Shown here in pieces: positions 26,183 to 34,516 of a stretch of DNA of 64,000 bases. The notes under the pieces are model-generated. The model was given only the letters and a program-made list of their open reading frames with translations, was not told the origin of the DNA and ran no database searches. The translations under genes were made by a program, and so were the position numbers. The stretch is from an uncultured Christensenellaceae bacterium. Lineage in GTDB: Bacteria > Bacillota > Clostridia > Christensenellales > Borkfalkiaceae. Each line of letters starts with the position of its first letter. Position 1 is the first letter of the stretch. The stretch spans positions 248,001 to 312,000 of the forward strand of contig CAJULB010000002.1 of the NCBI GenBank assembly GCA_910587005.1, written 5' to 3'.

Positions 26183-27289
26183 TCAAGCGTTATTACTTGT
26201 CCTTACCGGTAAAATTAAATACAGTTTATCCTTATTTTCAACGTTGGTGCAGACAAACGGCTGTACGTTATTGTTGAAAGAAAGCATAATTTCCTGTTCT
26301 TCGAGCGCGTTTACCGCGTCGATTATAAACTTTGAGTTCATTGCAATGCGCACGTCCTTGCCTTCCGTCTGCGCCTTGACCGGCTCCTGCACGCTGCCGA
26401 GCTCCGAAGCGGAGGAAATTTCTATTCTGTCGCCGGAAATATCGAAAATTATAAGGCTGTTTTTATCGTTTCTTACAAGAATTGCAGCGCGCTCTATACT
26501 TGCTTTAAGTCTGTCCTTTTCAACCTTTACGTTGGTAATAAAGCTTTTGGGGATAATATTGTCCTTCTGAATAAAATCACCGCCGTAAAGTCTGGAAGTG
26601 AGTACGGTGTTTTCGTCCGCTACCAAAATCATTCCGTGCTGAACGAAAATTTCCGTTTCACCGTCGTTATCGGGCATCATTTTTTCTATTTCGTTAAGCG
26701 TTCTTGCAGGGCAGACAAGCTCCATATTGCCAGTGGAGGAAATAACCTTTCCCTTAATCGTCGCAAGGCGCACGCCGTCGAGCGAGGTAACGCACACGTC
26801 CTCGCCGTTGATAACAAACTGACAGCCCTTTAAAATGGGGCGGGAATCGTCCGAAGCACAGCAAAACGAGGTTGAAGTTATAAAGTTTTTCAAGTCCTTC
26901 GTCTTGATTTTAAAGCTGTTTTCCCTTATTTCAAGGTCGATTTTGGGGAAATCTTCCGCGGAAAGCACCTGCATGCTCGTCTGGCTGTCCGCATAGACTA
27001 TATCCATCTTTTTACCGTCGGAAGCGAGGGTTATTTGCACTCCTTCAAGCTTTTTGATAAAGTCGGCGAAAACCTTGCCGGTTACGCAGATTTCGCCCTC
27101 TTCATAAACCTCCGCTTTTATTGTCTTTATTATGGAAATTTCCCCGTCCGTTGCGGTAAGGGTAATTTCATCGTTTTTAGCTGAAATTTTTATACATTCG
27201 AGTACGGGAACCGTAGTTTTCGACGAACAAGCTTTAACAACCTTCAAAGTTGCGTCTGATAAATCTATTCCTTCACAAACAATCTTCAT
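26183..27289 (-). CDS. dnaN: DNA polymerase III beta subunit (sliding clamp)
   Basis: 368 residues, three repeated clamp domains, ending in the conserved LPVRT-containing C-terminus (YLILPVRTSN). It tethers polymerase III to DNA. GAGGAAA precedes the ATG. Unusually, it runs in the same direction as rpmH-rnpA just downstream, and the dnaA gene that normally precedes it is absent; upstream is a 377-base AT-rich gap and divergent rsmG. Confidence 0.97.
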   Translation of the reverse strand: MKIVCEGIDLSDATLKVVKACSSKTTVPVLECIKISAKNDEITLTATDGEISIIKTIKAEVYEEGEICVTGKVFADFIKKLEGVQITLASDGKKMDIVYADSQTSMQVLSAEDFPKIDLEIRENSFKIKTKDLKNFITSTSFCCASDDSRPILKGCQFVINGEDVCVTSLDGVRLATIKGKVISSTGNMELVCPARTLNEIEKMMPDNDGETEIFVQHGMILVADENTVLTSRLYGGDFIQKDNIIPKSFITNVKVEKDRLKASIERAAILVRNDKNSLIIFDISGDRIEISSASELGSVQEPVKAQTEGKDVRIAMNSKFIIDAVNALEEQEIMLSFNNNVQPFVCTNVENKDKLYLILPVRTSNNA

Positions 27290-27631
27290 AGTTTCCTCGT
27301 TAAAATTTTAATGTATTTATTATTTATTTAAAAGATTAATTTAGTAATAATTAATAATAGGCGGTGTTGAAATGTGGATATCTTTTCCAAAACTTCAAAA
27401 TCATATATATTTTACCAAGAAAACCGCCAAAAAGCAACCGAATAACGGTGAATTTAGCTGTGGAATAAATTAAAATTTACTGTTGATATTTTTGTGTAAT
27501 TTATGTTGATTAGTGGAAAAGTTTTACTCATAACCGAAAGCTGTTTTTAAAATTTTTGATAATTATTTGTAAAGTAAGGGGGCGCTGGGAAAGTATCCAC
27601 ATTAAAAATGTTAATTGTTAATAACTTTAAG
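27290..27631. other. AT-rich gap with DnaA-box-like sites (origin candidate 1)
   Basis: The gap between divergent dnaN and rsmG has no gene. It is very AT-rich and contains near-consensus DnaA boxes: TGTGGATAT (27,373-27,381), AGTGGAAAA (27,512-27,520) and GTATCCACA (27,593-27,601), each one mismatch from a known box. It occupies the place where dnaA and part of oriC are normally found. Function as an origin is inferred. Confidence 0.45.
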
Positions 27632-27666
27632 TTGAAAAAAAGTGAAATAAAATATATAATGAATTT
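27632..27666 (+). promoter_or_regulatory. Promoter of rsmG, predicted leaderless
   Basis: TTGAAA (27,632-27,637), 17 bases, TATAAT (27,655-27,660), six bases, then the ATG at 27,667. Confidence 0.7.
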
Positions 27667-28356
27667 ATGAACTGTTATTTTGCGGAAGCGGGGCTTGAAA
27701 TTTCTGCGCCGTGCGAAAAAAAGCTGGAAATTTTTAAAAATCTGCTTATCGGACACAATAAATTATATAATTTAACCGCAATTTGCGACGATGAAGGCAT
27801 CTACGTAAAGCACTTTTGCGACAGTATTCTGCCCGAAAAATTCTTTCCGCAGGGAGCTTCGGTCGTTGAAGTAGGTTCGGGTGCGGGCTTTCCTTCCGTT
27901 CCTTTAAAAATTGTCAGGGACGATTTGTCTTTTACCTTGATTGAAAGTACTGGTAAAAAGTGCGCTTTTTTAAACACGGTTGTTGATAACCTTTCTTTAA
28001 ACGGCGTTAAAGTGCTGAATATCCGCGCCGAGGACGGGGGGCGCATGCAAAATCTCAGGGAAAAATTCGACGTCTGCACCGCCAGAGCCGTTGCCGCTTT
28101 AAATACCTTGTGCGAGTACTGCTTGCCGTTCGTTAAGGTCGGCGGAAGGCTTATTGCGTACAAGGGCGACTGCGCGGACGAGCTTGAAAAAAGCAGGGGC
28201 GCAATAAAAATTTTGGGCGGGGAAATCGAGCGCATAGAAAATTACGAGCTTCCTTGCAACGGCGGAAAAAGGACGGTTGTAATAATTAAAAAGGTTGGCG
28301 CTACCCCTTTAAAATATCCGCGCGGCCGCGGTTTGGAACGCAAAAAACCGTTGTAA
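27667..28356 (+). CDS. rsmG: 16S rRNA (guanine527-N7)-methyltransferase RsmG
   Basis: 229 residues. The SAM-binding motif EVGSGAGFPSVPLKI and TARAVAALNTL identify RsmG (GidB), which methylates G527 of 16S rRNA. A leaderless-type promoter precedes the ATG. rsmG normally follows mnmE-mnmG in the jag block; here it stands alone, divergent from dnaN, so the region has been rearranged. Confidence 0.96.
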   Translation: MNCYFAEAGLEISAPCEKKLEIFKNLLIGHNKLYNLTAICDDEGIYVKHFCDSILPEKFFPQGASVVEVGSGAGFPSVPLKIVRDDLSFTLIESTGKKCAFLNTVVDNLSLNGVKVLNIRAEDGGRMQNLREKFDVCTARAVAALNTLCEYCLPFVKVGGRLIAYKGDCADELEKSRGAIKILGGEIERIENYELPCNGGKRTVVIIKKVGATPLKYPRGRGLERKKPL

Positions 28357-28435
28357 TATTAAAATACAATTTAAAGTTGCGCTGAGTTTCGCTCAAAATA
28401 ACCTGTAAAAAAGTCGCTTGAAGTGAACGTATGGG

Positions 28436-28600
28436 ACAATCAGATTCTGACGCGATTGACGCTACGCGTAACAATCGCTATTCCGTCGCTGCGCTCCTTA
28501 CGCTGTCGCTCAGAATGACAGTAAGACAAATGTTGAAACATGTCATGCTGACGCTTGCGGAAGCATCTGATTGTGGTTTACAACGTAAGTTAAAAAGAAA
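28436..28600. repeat. Dispersed repeat cluster, reverse orientation
   Basis: Contains ACAATCAGATTCTGACGCG, GCTGCGCTCCTTACGCTGTC and CTGACGCTTGCGGAAGCATC (from about 28,549), then GTGGTTTACAACG. The GATGCTTC unit faces the opposite way to the copies at 4.3-23.0 kb. A near-identical array occurs at 34.25-34.43 kb. Confidence 0.85.
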
Positions 28601-28619
28601 AATGACAACAGAGTGGAAT

Positions 28620-29069
28620 ATGTCAAAAAATTGTGCATTCAGCGGTCACAGACATTCTGTAAAAGAACTGGACTTGAATTTATTGGACCGCGTAATTTTA
28701 AATTTAATAAAAAACGGCGCCCGAAATTTTTATTGCGGTATGGCTGTCGGGTTCGACCTTGCGGCGGCGGAAAGCGTTTTAAATTATAAAAAAGATTATA
28801 ACGTAAAGCTTTTTGCCTGCATACCCTGTGAGGGTCAGAGCGACGGTTATTCCCAAATAAATAAACGGCGCTACGACGATATTTTACGGCGCTGCGACGG
28901 TGAAATTGTGCTTTCGGACGAGTATCACAGGGGCTGTATGCTTGCGCGCGACAGGTTTTTGGTTGAAAACTGCGGCGTTTTGGTAAGCTTTTTGAGAAAG
29001 GAAAAAGGCGGAACTTACTATACAGTAAATTACGCCCGACAGAAAAATATAAAAATTATTGAACTTTGA
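28620..29069 (+). CDS. YpsA/DUF1273-like SLOG-superfamily protein
   Basis: 149 residues with the DUF1273 hallmarks: FSGHRHS at the N-terminus, YCGMAVGFDLAAAESVL, ACIPCEGQSDGY and a C-terminal GGTYYTVNYA. The fold is Rossmann-like (SLOG) and thought to bind nucleotides or ADP-ribose ligands; YpsA relatives affect cell division in Firmicutes. The frame stays open 63 codons upstream through repeat DNA, so the ATG at 28,620 is taken. A terminator with a T-run follows at 29,087-29,116. Confidence 0.85.
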   Translation: MSKNCAFSGHRHSVKELDLNLLDRVILNLIKNGARNFYCGMAVGFDLAAAESVLNYKKDYNVKLFACIPCEGQSDGYSQINKRRYDDILRRCDGEIVLSDEYHRGCMLARDRFLVENCGVLVSFLRKEKGGTYYTVNYARQKNIKIIEL

Positions 29070-29086
29070 ATTGATTTCGGTTTGAA

Positions 29087-29116
29087 AGCCCGCTTGTTTC
29101 AGGCGGGCTTTTTTAT
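29087..29116 (+). terminator. Intrinsic terminator
   Basis: AGCCCGC and GCGGGCT form a stem across nine bases, followed by TTTTTT. Convergent genes on both sides. Confidence 0.85.
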
Positions 29117-29682
29117 ATGCAGAATTTTTTTCTTTCCGGATTTTTATTTTGCAAGCCGTTCAAAATGTACGAAGAAACCCCTTCCGCTATAATTTCAGCC
29201 ATTTTATAGACAAGGTTAAGTCGGGTTGCCGAAAATAAAGAGTAATTGAACATAGAACGCTCGGCAACAATTCCCATTATTGAAACGTCGCCGACTTTTG
29301 AAAGCTTTTTGTTTGCTCCGCTGCCGGGCTTGATTCCTCGCTTTGCAAGTTTGATTAAACCGATGTCGCCGGCAAGCCCCACCGCCGCGTCAATCGCAAT
29401 TATCGGACTGTCGGGGTGGGTAGAGCGCAAAAACTCGTTCATATATTTAACTTCATGCGCCGTTATGGGCTTTGCAAGCGTACCGTAAATGTAGCAGTTA
29501 AGCCCTGCAAGCCTTTCTTTAAGCTTGGTACCCGTCACGGGCCCCAGACTGTCGCCTACCGATAAATCACTGCCGATACATAAAATTACGGGAACTGCGG
29601 ATTCCGGCGGCAAAATTTTTTGAAGGGAAAGGCAAACGCCGCCCGAAGCCATTGCATTATATAAATTAAAAGAAAAATCCAT
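29113..29682 (-). CDS. yyaC: Spore protease YyaC-like protein (DUF1256)
   Basis: 189 residues with CIGSDLSVGDSLGPVTGTKL, NCYIYGTLAKPITAHE and an IIAIDAAVG segment, as in YyaC, a GPR/HybD-fold sporulation protein that in Bacillus lies next to soj-spo0J. The ATG at 29,682 follows GAGG; a longer frame to 29,736 lacks a site. It supports an endospore-forming host. Confidence 0.9.
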   Translation of the reverse strand: MDFSFNLYNAMASGGVCLSLQKILPPESAVPVILCIGSDLSVGDSLGPVTGTKLKERLAGLNCYIYGTLAKPITAHEVKYMNEFLRSTHPDSPIIAIDAAVGLAGDIGLIKLAKRGIKPGSGANKKLSKVGDVSIMGIVAERSMFNYSLFSATRLNLVYKMAEIIAEGVSSYILNGLQNKNPERKKFCI

Positions 29683-29813
29683 TTTTAAAACCTCGGGAAA
29701 GTTATTGACCAACCTGCCATAAATTATAATACGCATAAAAATATTTCCGTGCGCCCATTAAAAATTACAAAATTGATATTAAAACAGACTGATTTATTGC
29801 AGTTTTGAAATTT

Positions 29814-30011
29814 TTATCCACAATTTCACATACTGATAAAGCGCAAAAATGCTTAAACGGCGCATTTTATCCACAAATTATACTCAAAATAAATGTGTAT
29901 AGGGGTTTATCCGTGTTTTTTGAAGTTTTTGTTGAAAAATTTTCCACATAAATCCGATTAAAAAGGTAAAAAAACGGTAAATTTATCCCCAAACAGCAAA
30001 AATTATCCACA
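29814..30011 (+). other. DnaA-box cluster (origin candidate 2)
   Basis: Within a 630-base gap (29,683-30,313) three perfect TTATCCACA boxes lie in the same direction at 29,814-29,822, 29,867-29,875 and 30,003-30,011, with near matches TTTTCCACA (29,940-29,948), TTATCCCCA (29,983-29,991) and TTATCCGTG (about 29,908). The flank to 30,300 is AT-rich with no gene. This is the strongest candidate for oriC in the window. Confidence 0.75.
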
Positions 30012-30034
30012 TTGGCAGATTTTACCGCGCTTTG

Positions 30035-30050
30035 CGTTTCACGTGAAACA
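30035..30050. other. parS centromere site
   Basis: CGTTTCACGTGAAACA matches the ParB-binding consensus TGTTTCACGTGAAACA at 15 of 16 positions. It lies beside the DnaA-box cluster, with soj and parB 2.4 kb downstream. Confidence 0.9.
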
Positions 30051-30077
30051 ACCAAAAAGTCAAAAAATTTGGTTGAA

Positions 30078-30093
30078 TGTTTCATATGAAACA
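30078..30093. other. parS-like palindrome with altered centre
   Basis: TGTTTCATATGAAACA is a perfect palindrome identical to parS except that the central CACGTG is CATATG. It is 28 bases from the consensus parS. Confidence 0.6.
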
Positions 30094-30243
30094 ATTTTTA
30101 AGGAAAAATTGTAGTAGCGCAGTTAAAATTTTAATTAAAAAGCATATTATTTCATAGTTTTACTCACTGTTAAACACTCTGATAAACTGCGTGTAAGTAA
30201 TGTAAAAATTATGTGATATATCGGTTTTTTAACGGCTAAATAC

Positions 30244-30306
30244 TTGAAAATCGGCTTATGATATGTTAAAATCATAGACAGTTGTTTATTTAAAACTTAA
30301 AAGGAG
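30244..30306 (+). promoter_or_regulatory. Promoter and ribosome-binding site of ftsH
   Basis: TTGAAA (30,244-30,249), 17 bases, TAAAAT (30,267-30,272), then AAGGAG (30,301-30,306) seven bases before the TTG start at 30,314. Confidence 0.75.
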
Positions 30307-30313
30307 TTGTATT

Positions 30314-32404
30314 TTGAACAAAAAAGGCAGAATAATTATGGGGCTGATAGCCTTTGCGCTGGTTGCGGTAGCTGCGGTGCTGTTAATTTTAAACACCGTA
30401 AACCGCGCAAGTGAAATCAGCTTTACAGAATTTAAAGAATACGTTGCCAACACCCAGTTTTATAAGGACGGTGACGACGGTAAAAAGGTTCCTAACGAGA
30501 TAACCGTTACCTATGGAGAGGGTGAACACAAGATTATTGTCAGTATTATTGACCCTGAGATAAAGCTTGACGATGATTATTTTGTAAACGATAAGGGTGC
30601 TATTGTTAAAAAAGTTAAAAACAGCAAGGGCGCAGAAGTTGAAGTTCCTCTTATAGTAATATGGAAAATTAATACCAGCGCATATAAATTCAGTGCAAAG
30701 ACCGAAGTCGGCAGTTTTGTTGCGTACGGGCCTTCGACTTACGGTTCGCTCGATTCCGAAACGGTTAAGCTTTGGGAAAGCTACGGAGTAGAAATCAGTT
30801 TTGCAAATCCAAACGCGAACAGCTGGGTTTCAACGCTGTTTACGGTACTGTCGATTGTGGTTGTTTGCGTAGTGTTCTTCCTGATAATCCGCTCTACAAT
30901 GGGCGGCAGCGGAAAGATTATGAGCTTTGCAAAGACCAAAGCCCGCGTTTCTACTAATATAAAGGTGCGCTTTACCGATGTGGCGGGCGCAGAAGAAGAA
31001 AAGGTTGAACTTGCCGAGATAGTAGAATTCTTGCGCCAGCCTAAAAAATTCTCTGATTTGGGGGCGCGTATTCCTAAGGGCGTGCTTTTGGTAGGTCCTC
31101 CGGGAACGGGTAAGACCTTGTTTGCAAAGGCTGTCGCGGGCGAAGCGGGCGTTCCGTTCTTCTCGGTTTCCGGCTCTGACTTCGTTGAAATGTACGTCGG
31201 CGTCGGCGCCTCGCGTGTGCGCGACCTATTTGAAATGGCTAAGAAAAACCAGCCCTGCATTATATTTATAGACGAAATCGATGCTGTCGGCAGACACCGC
31301 GGAGCAGGCCTCGGCGGAGGAAACGATGAAAGAGAGCAGACTTTAAACCAAATTCTCGTTCAGATGGACGGTTTCGAAGCGAACGAAGGCGTAATCGTAA
31401 TCGCGGCAACCAACCGTGCCGATATACTCGACCCCGCGTTAACCCGCCCCGGACGTTTCGACAGACAGGTATACGTTAATCTTCCCGACGTCAAGGGCAG
31501 AGAACAGATATTAAAGGTACACGCGCGCAATAAACCGCTTGCACCCGACGTAAATCTGAGAAACGTTGCACGTTTGAGCGCTGGCTTCTCCGGTGCAGAC
31601 CTTGCAAACCTTCTGAACGAAGCGGCAATACTCGCGGCACGCGCGAACAAAAAATTTATCGGCAATACCGAGCTTTACGAAGCGTTCGATAAGGTCGCTA
31701 TGGGGCCCGCAAAGAAGAGCAAGGTTATCACCGAGGAGGATAAACGTCTTACCGCCTTCCACGAATCCGGTCACTGTATCCTTGCAAAGCTGTGCACGAA
31801 CTGCGACCCCGTTCACGAGGTCACTATAATTCCCCGCGGAAACGCAGGCGGATTTACGATGATGCGGCCCGAAACCGACCGCGCGTACTATTCCAGAAAG
31901 TATATGATTGACGATATTTGTATGGCGCTGGGCGGCCGCGTAGCCGAAGAGCTTGTTATTAAAGATATTTCTTCCGGTGCAACGGGCGATATAAAGCAGG
32001 CGACTAAATTTGCCCGCGCAATGGTTACAGAGTTCGGCATGAGCGAAAAGCTCGGACTGATTAGTTACAGCGATGATTCACAGCCCGTGTTCCTCGGTAA
32101 GGATATGGCAACCCATAACGCGTATTCCGAAGAAACCGCAAAAATGATTGACGACGAAGTGCGCGACATTATTTCTACCCAGCACGAGCGTGCAAGAAAG
32201 CTGTTAAGCGAAAACCGTTCCATTCTCGACAATATGGCAAGGGTTCTTATCGAACGCGAAACAATTTACACCGAAGAGGTGGATATGCTTCTTGCCGGCA
32301 AGTCTTACGCAGAGGTTATGCAGTTTATGGACGAGGAAGAGGCAAAGAGCGATAAAAATCCGTTCAAGAAATTCGACAATAACGACAGCGGCGACAACAA
32401 CTAA
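30314..32404 (+). CDS. ftsH: ATP-dependent zinc metalloprotease FtsH
   Basis: A 696-residue membrane protease that degrades misfolded and regulatory proteins. N-terminal TM at 8-27, an extracytoplasmic domain, second TM at 173-193, AAA+ module with Walker A GPPGTGKT (261-268) and Walker B IIFIDEID, arginine-finger region RPGRFDR, and the zinc motif HESGH (483-487). The TTG start is set by AAGGAG seven bases upstream. Placement between oriC and soj is not the usual tilS-hpt-ftsH context. Confidence 0.98.
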   Translation: MNKKGRIIMGLIAFALVAVAAVLLILNTVNRASEISFTEFKEYVANTQFYKDGDDGKKVPNEITVTYGEGEHKIIVSIIDPEIKLDDDYFVNDKGAIVKKVKNSKGAEVEVPLIVIWKINTSAYKFSAKTEVGSFVAYGPSTYGSLDSETVKLWESYGVEISFANPNANSWVSTLFTVLSIVVVCVVFFLIIRSTMGGSGKIMSFAKTKARVSTNIKVRFTDVAGAEEEKVELAEIVEFLRQPKKFSDLGARIPKGVLLVGPPGTGKTLFAKAVAGEAGVPFFSVSGSDFVEMYVGVGASRVRDLFEMAKKNQPCIIFIDEIDAVGRHRGAGLGGGNDEREQTLNQILVQMDGFEANEGVIVIAATNRADILDPALTRPGRFDRQVYVNLPDVKGREQILKVHARNKPLAPDVNLRNVARLSAGFSGADLANLLNEAAILAARANKKFIGNTELYEAFDKVAMGPAKKSKVITEEDKRLTAFHESGHCILAKLCTNCDPVHEVTIIPRGNAGGFTMMRPETDRAYYSRKYMIDDICMALGGRVAEELVIKDISSGATGDIKQATKFARAMVTEFGMSEKLGLISYSDDSQPVFLGKDMATHNAYSEETAKMIDDEVRDIISTQHERARKLLSENRSILDNMARVLIERETIYTEEVDMLLAGKSYAEVMQFMDEEEAKSDKNPFKKFDNNDSGDNN

Positions 32405-32412
32405 GAGAGAAA

Positions 32413-32428
32413 AGTTTCCCGTGAAACT
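32413..32428. other. Degenerate parS-like site
   Basis: AGTTTCCCGTGAAACT matches the parS consensus at 13 of 16 positions. It lies between ftsH and soj, overlapping the soj leader. Confidence 0.5.
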
Positions 32429-32441
32429 AAAAGGTTGAGTT

Positions 32442-33206
32442 ATGGGTAAAATTATATCTTTTTCAAATAAAAAGGGCGGCGTGGGTAAGACCACCACGGC
32501 AATTAATATGGCGGCTTACTGCGCCGACCTTGGTAAAAAGGTGTTGCTTGTGGACATAGATTCGCAGGGCAACGCAACAACGGGACTGGGTTTTTCCAAA
32601 AGCGCACTTAAAAAATCGGTATATAACGTGCTGATTGAGGACGACAACGCTGCAAGCAATATACTGCCTACGCAGGTTAAGCTTTTGGACATTCTGCCCG
32701 CCAACGTAGACTTGACGGGAGCCGAGGTTGACCTCGTCTACAAGAAAAACCGCGAACACATTTTAAAGACCGCCCTTGACAAAATCAGGGGCGATTACGA
32801 TTACATATTTATAGACTGTCCGCCCTCGCTGGGGCTTTTGACCATTAACGCGTGGGTGGCGTCGGATTCGGTTATCATACCGTTGCAGAGCGAGTACTAC
32901 GCTTTGGAAGGCGTAAGCCAGCTTATGAATACCATTGCAATGGTACGCCAGCACCTCAATCCCAACTTGCAGATTGAAGGGGTTGTTATAACAATGTACG
33001 ACGGCAGAGCCTTGATAGCGAAGCAGATAACCGCCGAGATTAAGAAGTTTTTCAAAAATAAGCTTTACGAAATTATCATTCCCAGAAACGTCCGCCTTGC
33101 GGAAGCGCCCAGCCACGGCGTGCCGATTATGATACACGACCCCAAATGCGTGGGTGCAAGGGCTTACAAGGCTTTGGCTGAGGAGTTTTTATCCAGACAG
33201 GTTTAA
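32442..33206 (+). CDS. soj: Chromosome-partitioning ATPase Soj/ParA
   Basis: 254 residues with the deviant Walker A KGGVGKTT near the N-terminus, FIDCPPSLGLLT (Walker B/switch) and QSEYYALEGV. It works with ParB on origin segregation and can regulate DnaA. AAGG precedes the ATG. It is followed by parB after a 98-base gap with a stem-loop. Confidence 0.97.
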   Translation: MGKIISFSNKKGGVGKTTTAINMAAYCADLGKKVLLVDIDSQGNATTGLGFSKSALKKSVYNVLIEDDNAASNILPTQVKLLDILPANVDLTGAEVDLVYKKNREHILKTALDKIRGDYDYIFIDCPPSLGLLTINAWVASDSVIIPLQSEYYALEGVSQLMNTIAMVRQHLNPNLQIEGVVITMYDGRALIAKQITAEIKKFFKNKLYEIIIPRNVRLAEAPSHGVPIMIHDPKCVGARAYKALAEEFLSRQV

Positions 33207-33243
33207 GCTTAACGGTTTTTTCCGCCGACTGCGGACGGTTAAG
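33205..33243 (+). other. Stem-loop between soj and parB
   Basis: GCTTAACGG and its mirror CGGTTAAGC enclose an inner CCGC/GCGG stem. There is no T-run, so it is more likely an mRNA-processing or stability element, or an attenuator, than a full terminator. Confidence 0.5.
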
Positions 33244-33304
33244 CGGATATTTATCAAAGAACAAGAGAGAGAAAAAGTTTTATAAAACCACAGAGAGGTA
33301 AAAA

Positions 33305-34216
33305 ATGGCAAAAGGGTTAGGCAAGGGCTTAGACGCTCTTTTTGAAGAAACCGATGCGGCTTTTGAGCATACGTTCGAGCACAGAAGCGCGTTTGAATAC
33401 ACCGAAGAAGAAAGGAAGAACGCGGAGGATATGCCTCTTTCGAAAATTCACGCGAACCCCAACCAGCCGCGTAAGAATTTCGACGAGCAGGCATTGCGCG
33501 AGCTTGCTAATTCCATTCAGCAGCACGGCGTAATTATGCCGATTGTCGTCAACGACAACAAAGACGGTACATATATGATTATTGCGGGCGAGCGGCGTTT
33601 CCGCGCGTGCAAGCTTGCCGGCAGAAATACTATTCCCGTAGTAATTAGGCAGTATTCCCCGCGCGAAATCAAGGAAATTTCCTTAATAGAAAACCTGCAA
33701 AGGGAAGATTTAAACCCCATAGAAGCGGCGACTGCAATGAAGCAGTTGATGATAGATTACAAGCTGACGCAGGATGATTTGGCAGAGCGCATAGGCAAGT
33801 CGCGCCCCGCTGTCGCAAACACCTTGCGCCTGCTTAATCTGTGCCCCGAGGTAATGATGATGGTTGCGGAAGGAAGGCTTTCCGCCGGGCATGCGAGAAC
33901 GCTTGTTCCTCTGCCCGCAGAGGAACAGATTCAGTTCGCGCAGGAAACAATCAAGGGTCAGCATTCCGTGCGCGAGCTTGAAAAAAAGGTGCGCGCCTAT
34001 AATATTCCGTCCGAAGTTTTGGAGGAGCGCAAAAAGAAAAAGCGTGCGCTTGCTTCAATTGAACTTAAACAGCTTGTAGAGAGAATGCGGTACACTTTCC
34101 GCACGAAAGTCAGTCTTATAGGCACGGAAAAGAAGGGCAGAATTTATATCGACTATTATTCCCGCGACGATTTGGACAGAATTGCGGAAATTCTCGACAT
34201 AATGGACAAACAGTAG
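33305..34216 (+). CDS. parB: Chromosome-partitioning protein ParB/Spo0J
   Basis: 303 residues: N-terminal GLGKGLDALF, ParB/Srx CTP-binding domain with PNQPRKNFD and the GERRFRA motif, HTH DNA-binding region (with LTQDDLAERIGKSRPAVANTL), and a C-terminal dimer domain. It loads on parS and slides as a CTP-dependent clamp. Three parS-like sites lie 0.9-3.3 kb upstream. Confidence 0.97.
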   Translation: MAKGLGKGLDALFEETDAAFEHTFEHRSAFEYTEEERKNAEDMPLSKIHANPNQPRKNFDEQALRELANSIQQHGVIMPIVVNDNKDGTYMIIAGERRFRACKLAGRNTIPVVIRQYSPREIKEISLIENLQREDLNPIEAATAMKQLMIDYKLTQDDLAERIGKSRPAVANTLRLLNLCPEVMMMVAEGRLSAGHARTLVPLPAEEQIQFAQETIKGQHSVRELEKKVRAYNIPSEVLEERKKKKRALASIELKQLVERMRYTFRTKVSLIGTEKKGRIYIDYYSRDDLDRIAEILDIMDKQ

Positions 34217-34253
34217 CGGCGAGCCGTTGGGTATAAACGTTAAATCTTTTTGA

Positions 34254-34425
34254 AACTTGTCATGCTGACACTTGCGGAAGCATCTGATTGTGGTTTACAA
34301 CGTCGGTTAAGGTTTTTTGGGGTTAGTGCATAGGACAATCAGATTCTGACGCGATTGACGCTAAACGCGTAACAATCGCTATTCCGTCGCTGCGCTCCTT
34401 ACGCTGTCGCTCAGGATGACAATAA
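34254..34425. repeat. Dispersed repeat cluster, reverse orientation
   Basis: GTCATGCTGACACTTGCGGA, then GTGGTTTACAACG, and further on ACAATCAGATTCTGACGCG and GCTGCGCTCCTTACGCTGTC. It shares both modules with the 28.4-28.6 kb array, in swapped order. With the hairpin at 34,465 it fills the 300-base gap between convergent parB and ypeB. Confidence 0.85.
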
Positions 34426-34464
34426 ACCTAAGAAACGATTGTTAAACTCAATGTAAAAATTAAG

Positions 34465-34492
34465 CGGCGGGCGATTATAAAATCGCCCGCCG
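34465..34492. terminator. Hairpin terminator
   Basis: CGGCGGGCGATT pairs perfectly with AATCGCCCGCCG around ATAA. Ends the leftward sleB-ypeB operon, possibly also parB. Confidence 0.85.
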
Positions 34493-34516
34493 ATATTCAT
34501 TTTATCGTCAAATAGC

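Noticed and set aside
28431..28619. Long N-terminal extension of the YpsA-like protein
   Set aside because: The extra 63 codons lie entirely in a dispersed repeat shared with 34.3 kb and lack similarity to the family. The same applies to extensions into repeats at 374, 4,304, 8,508 and 11,122.
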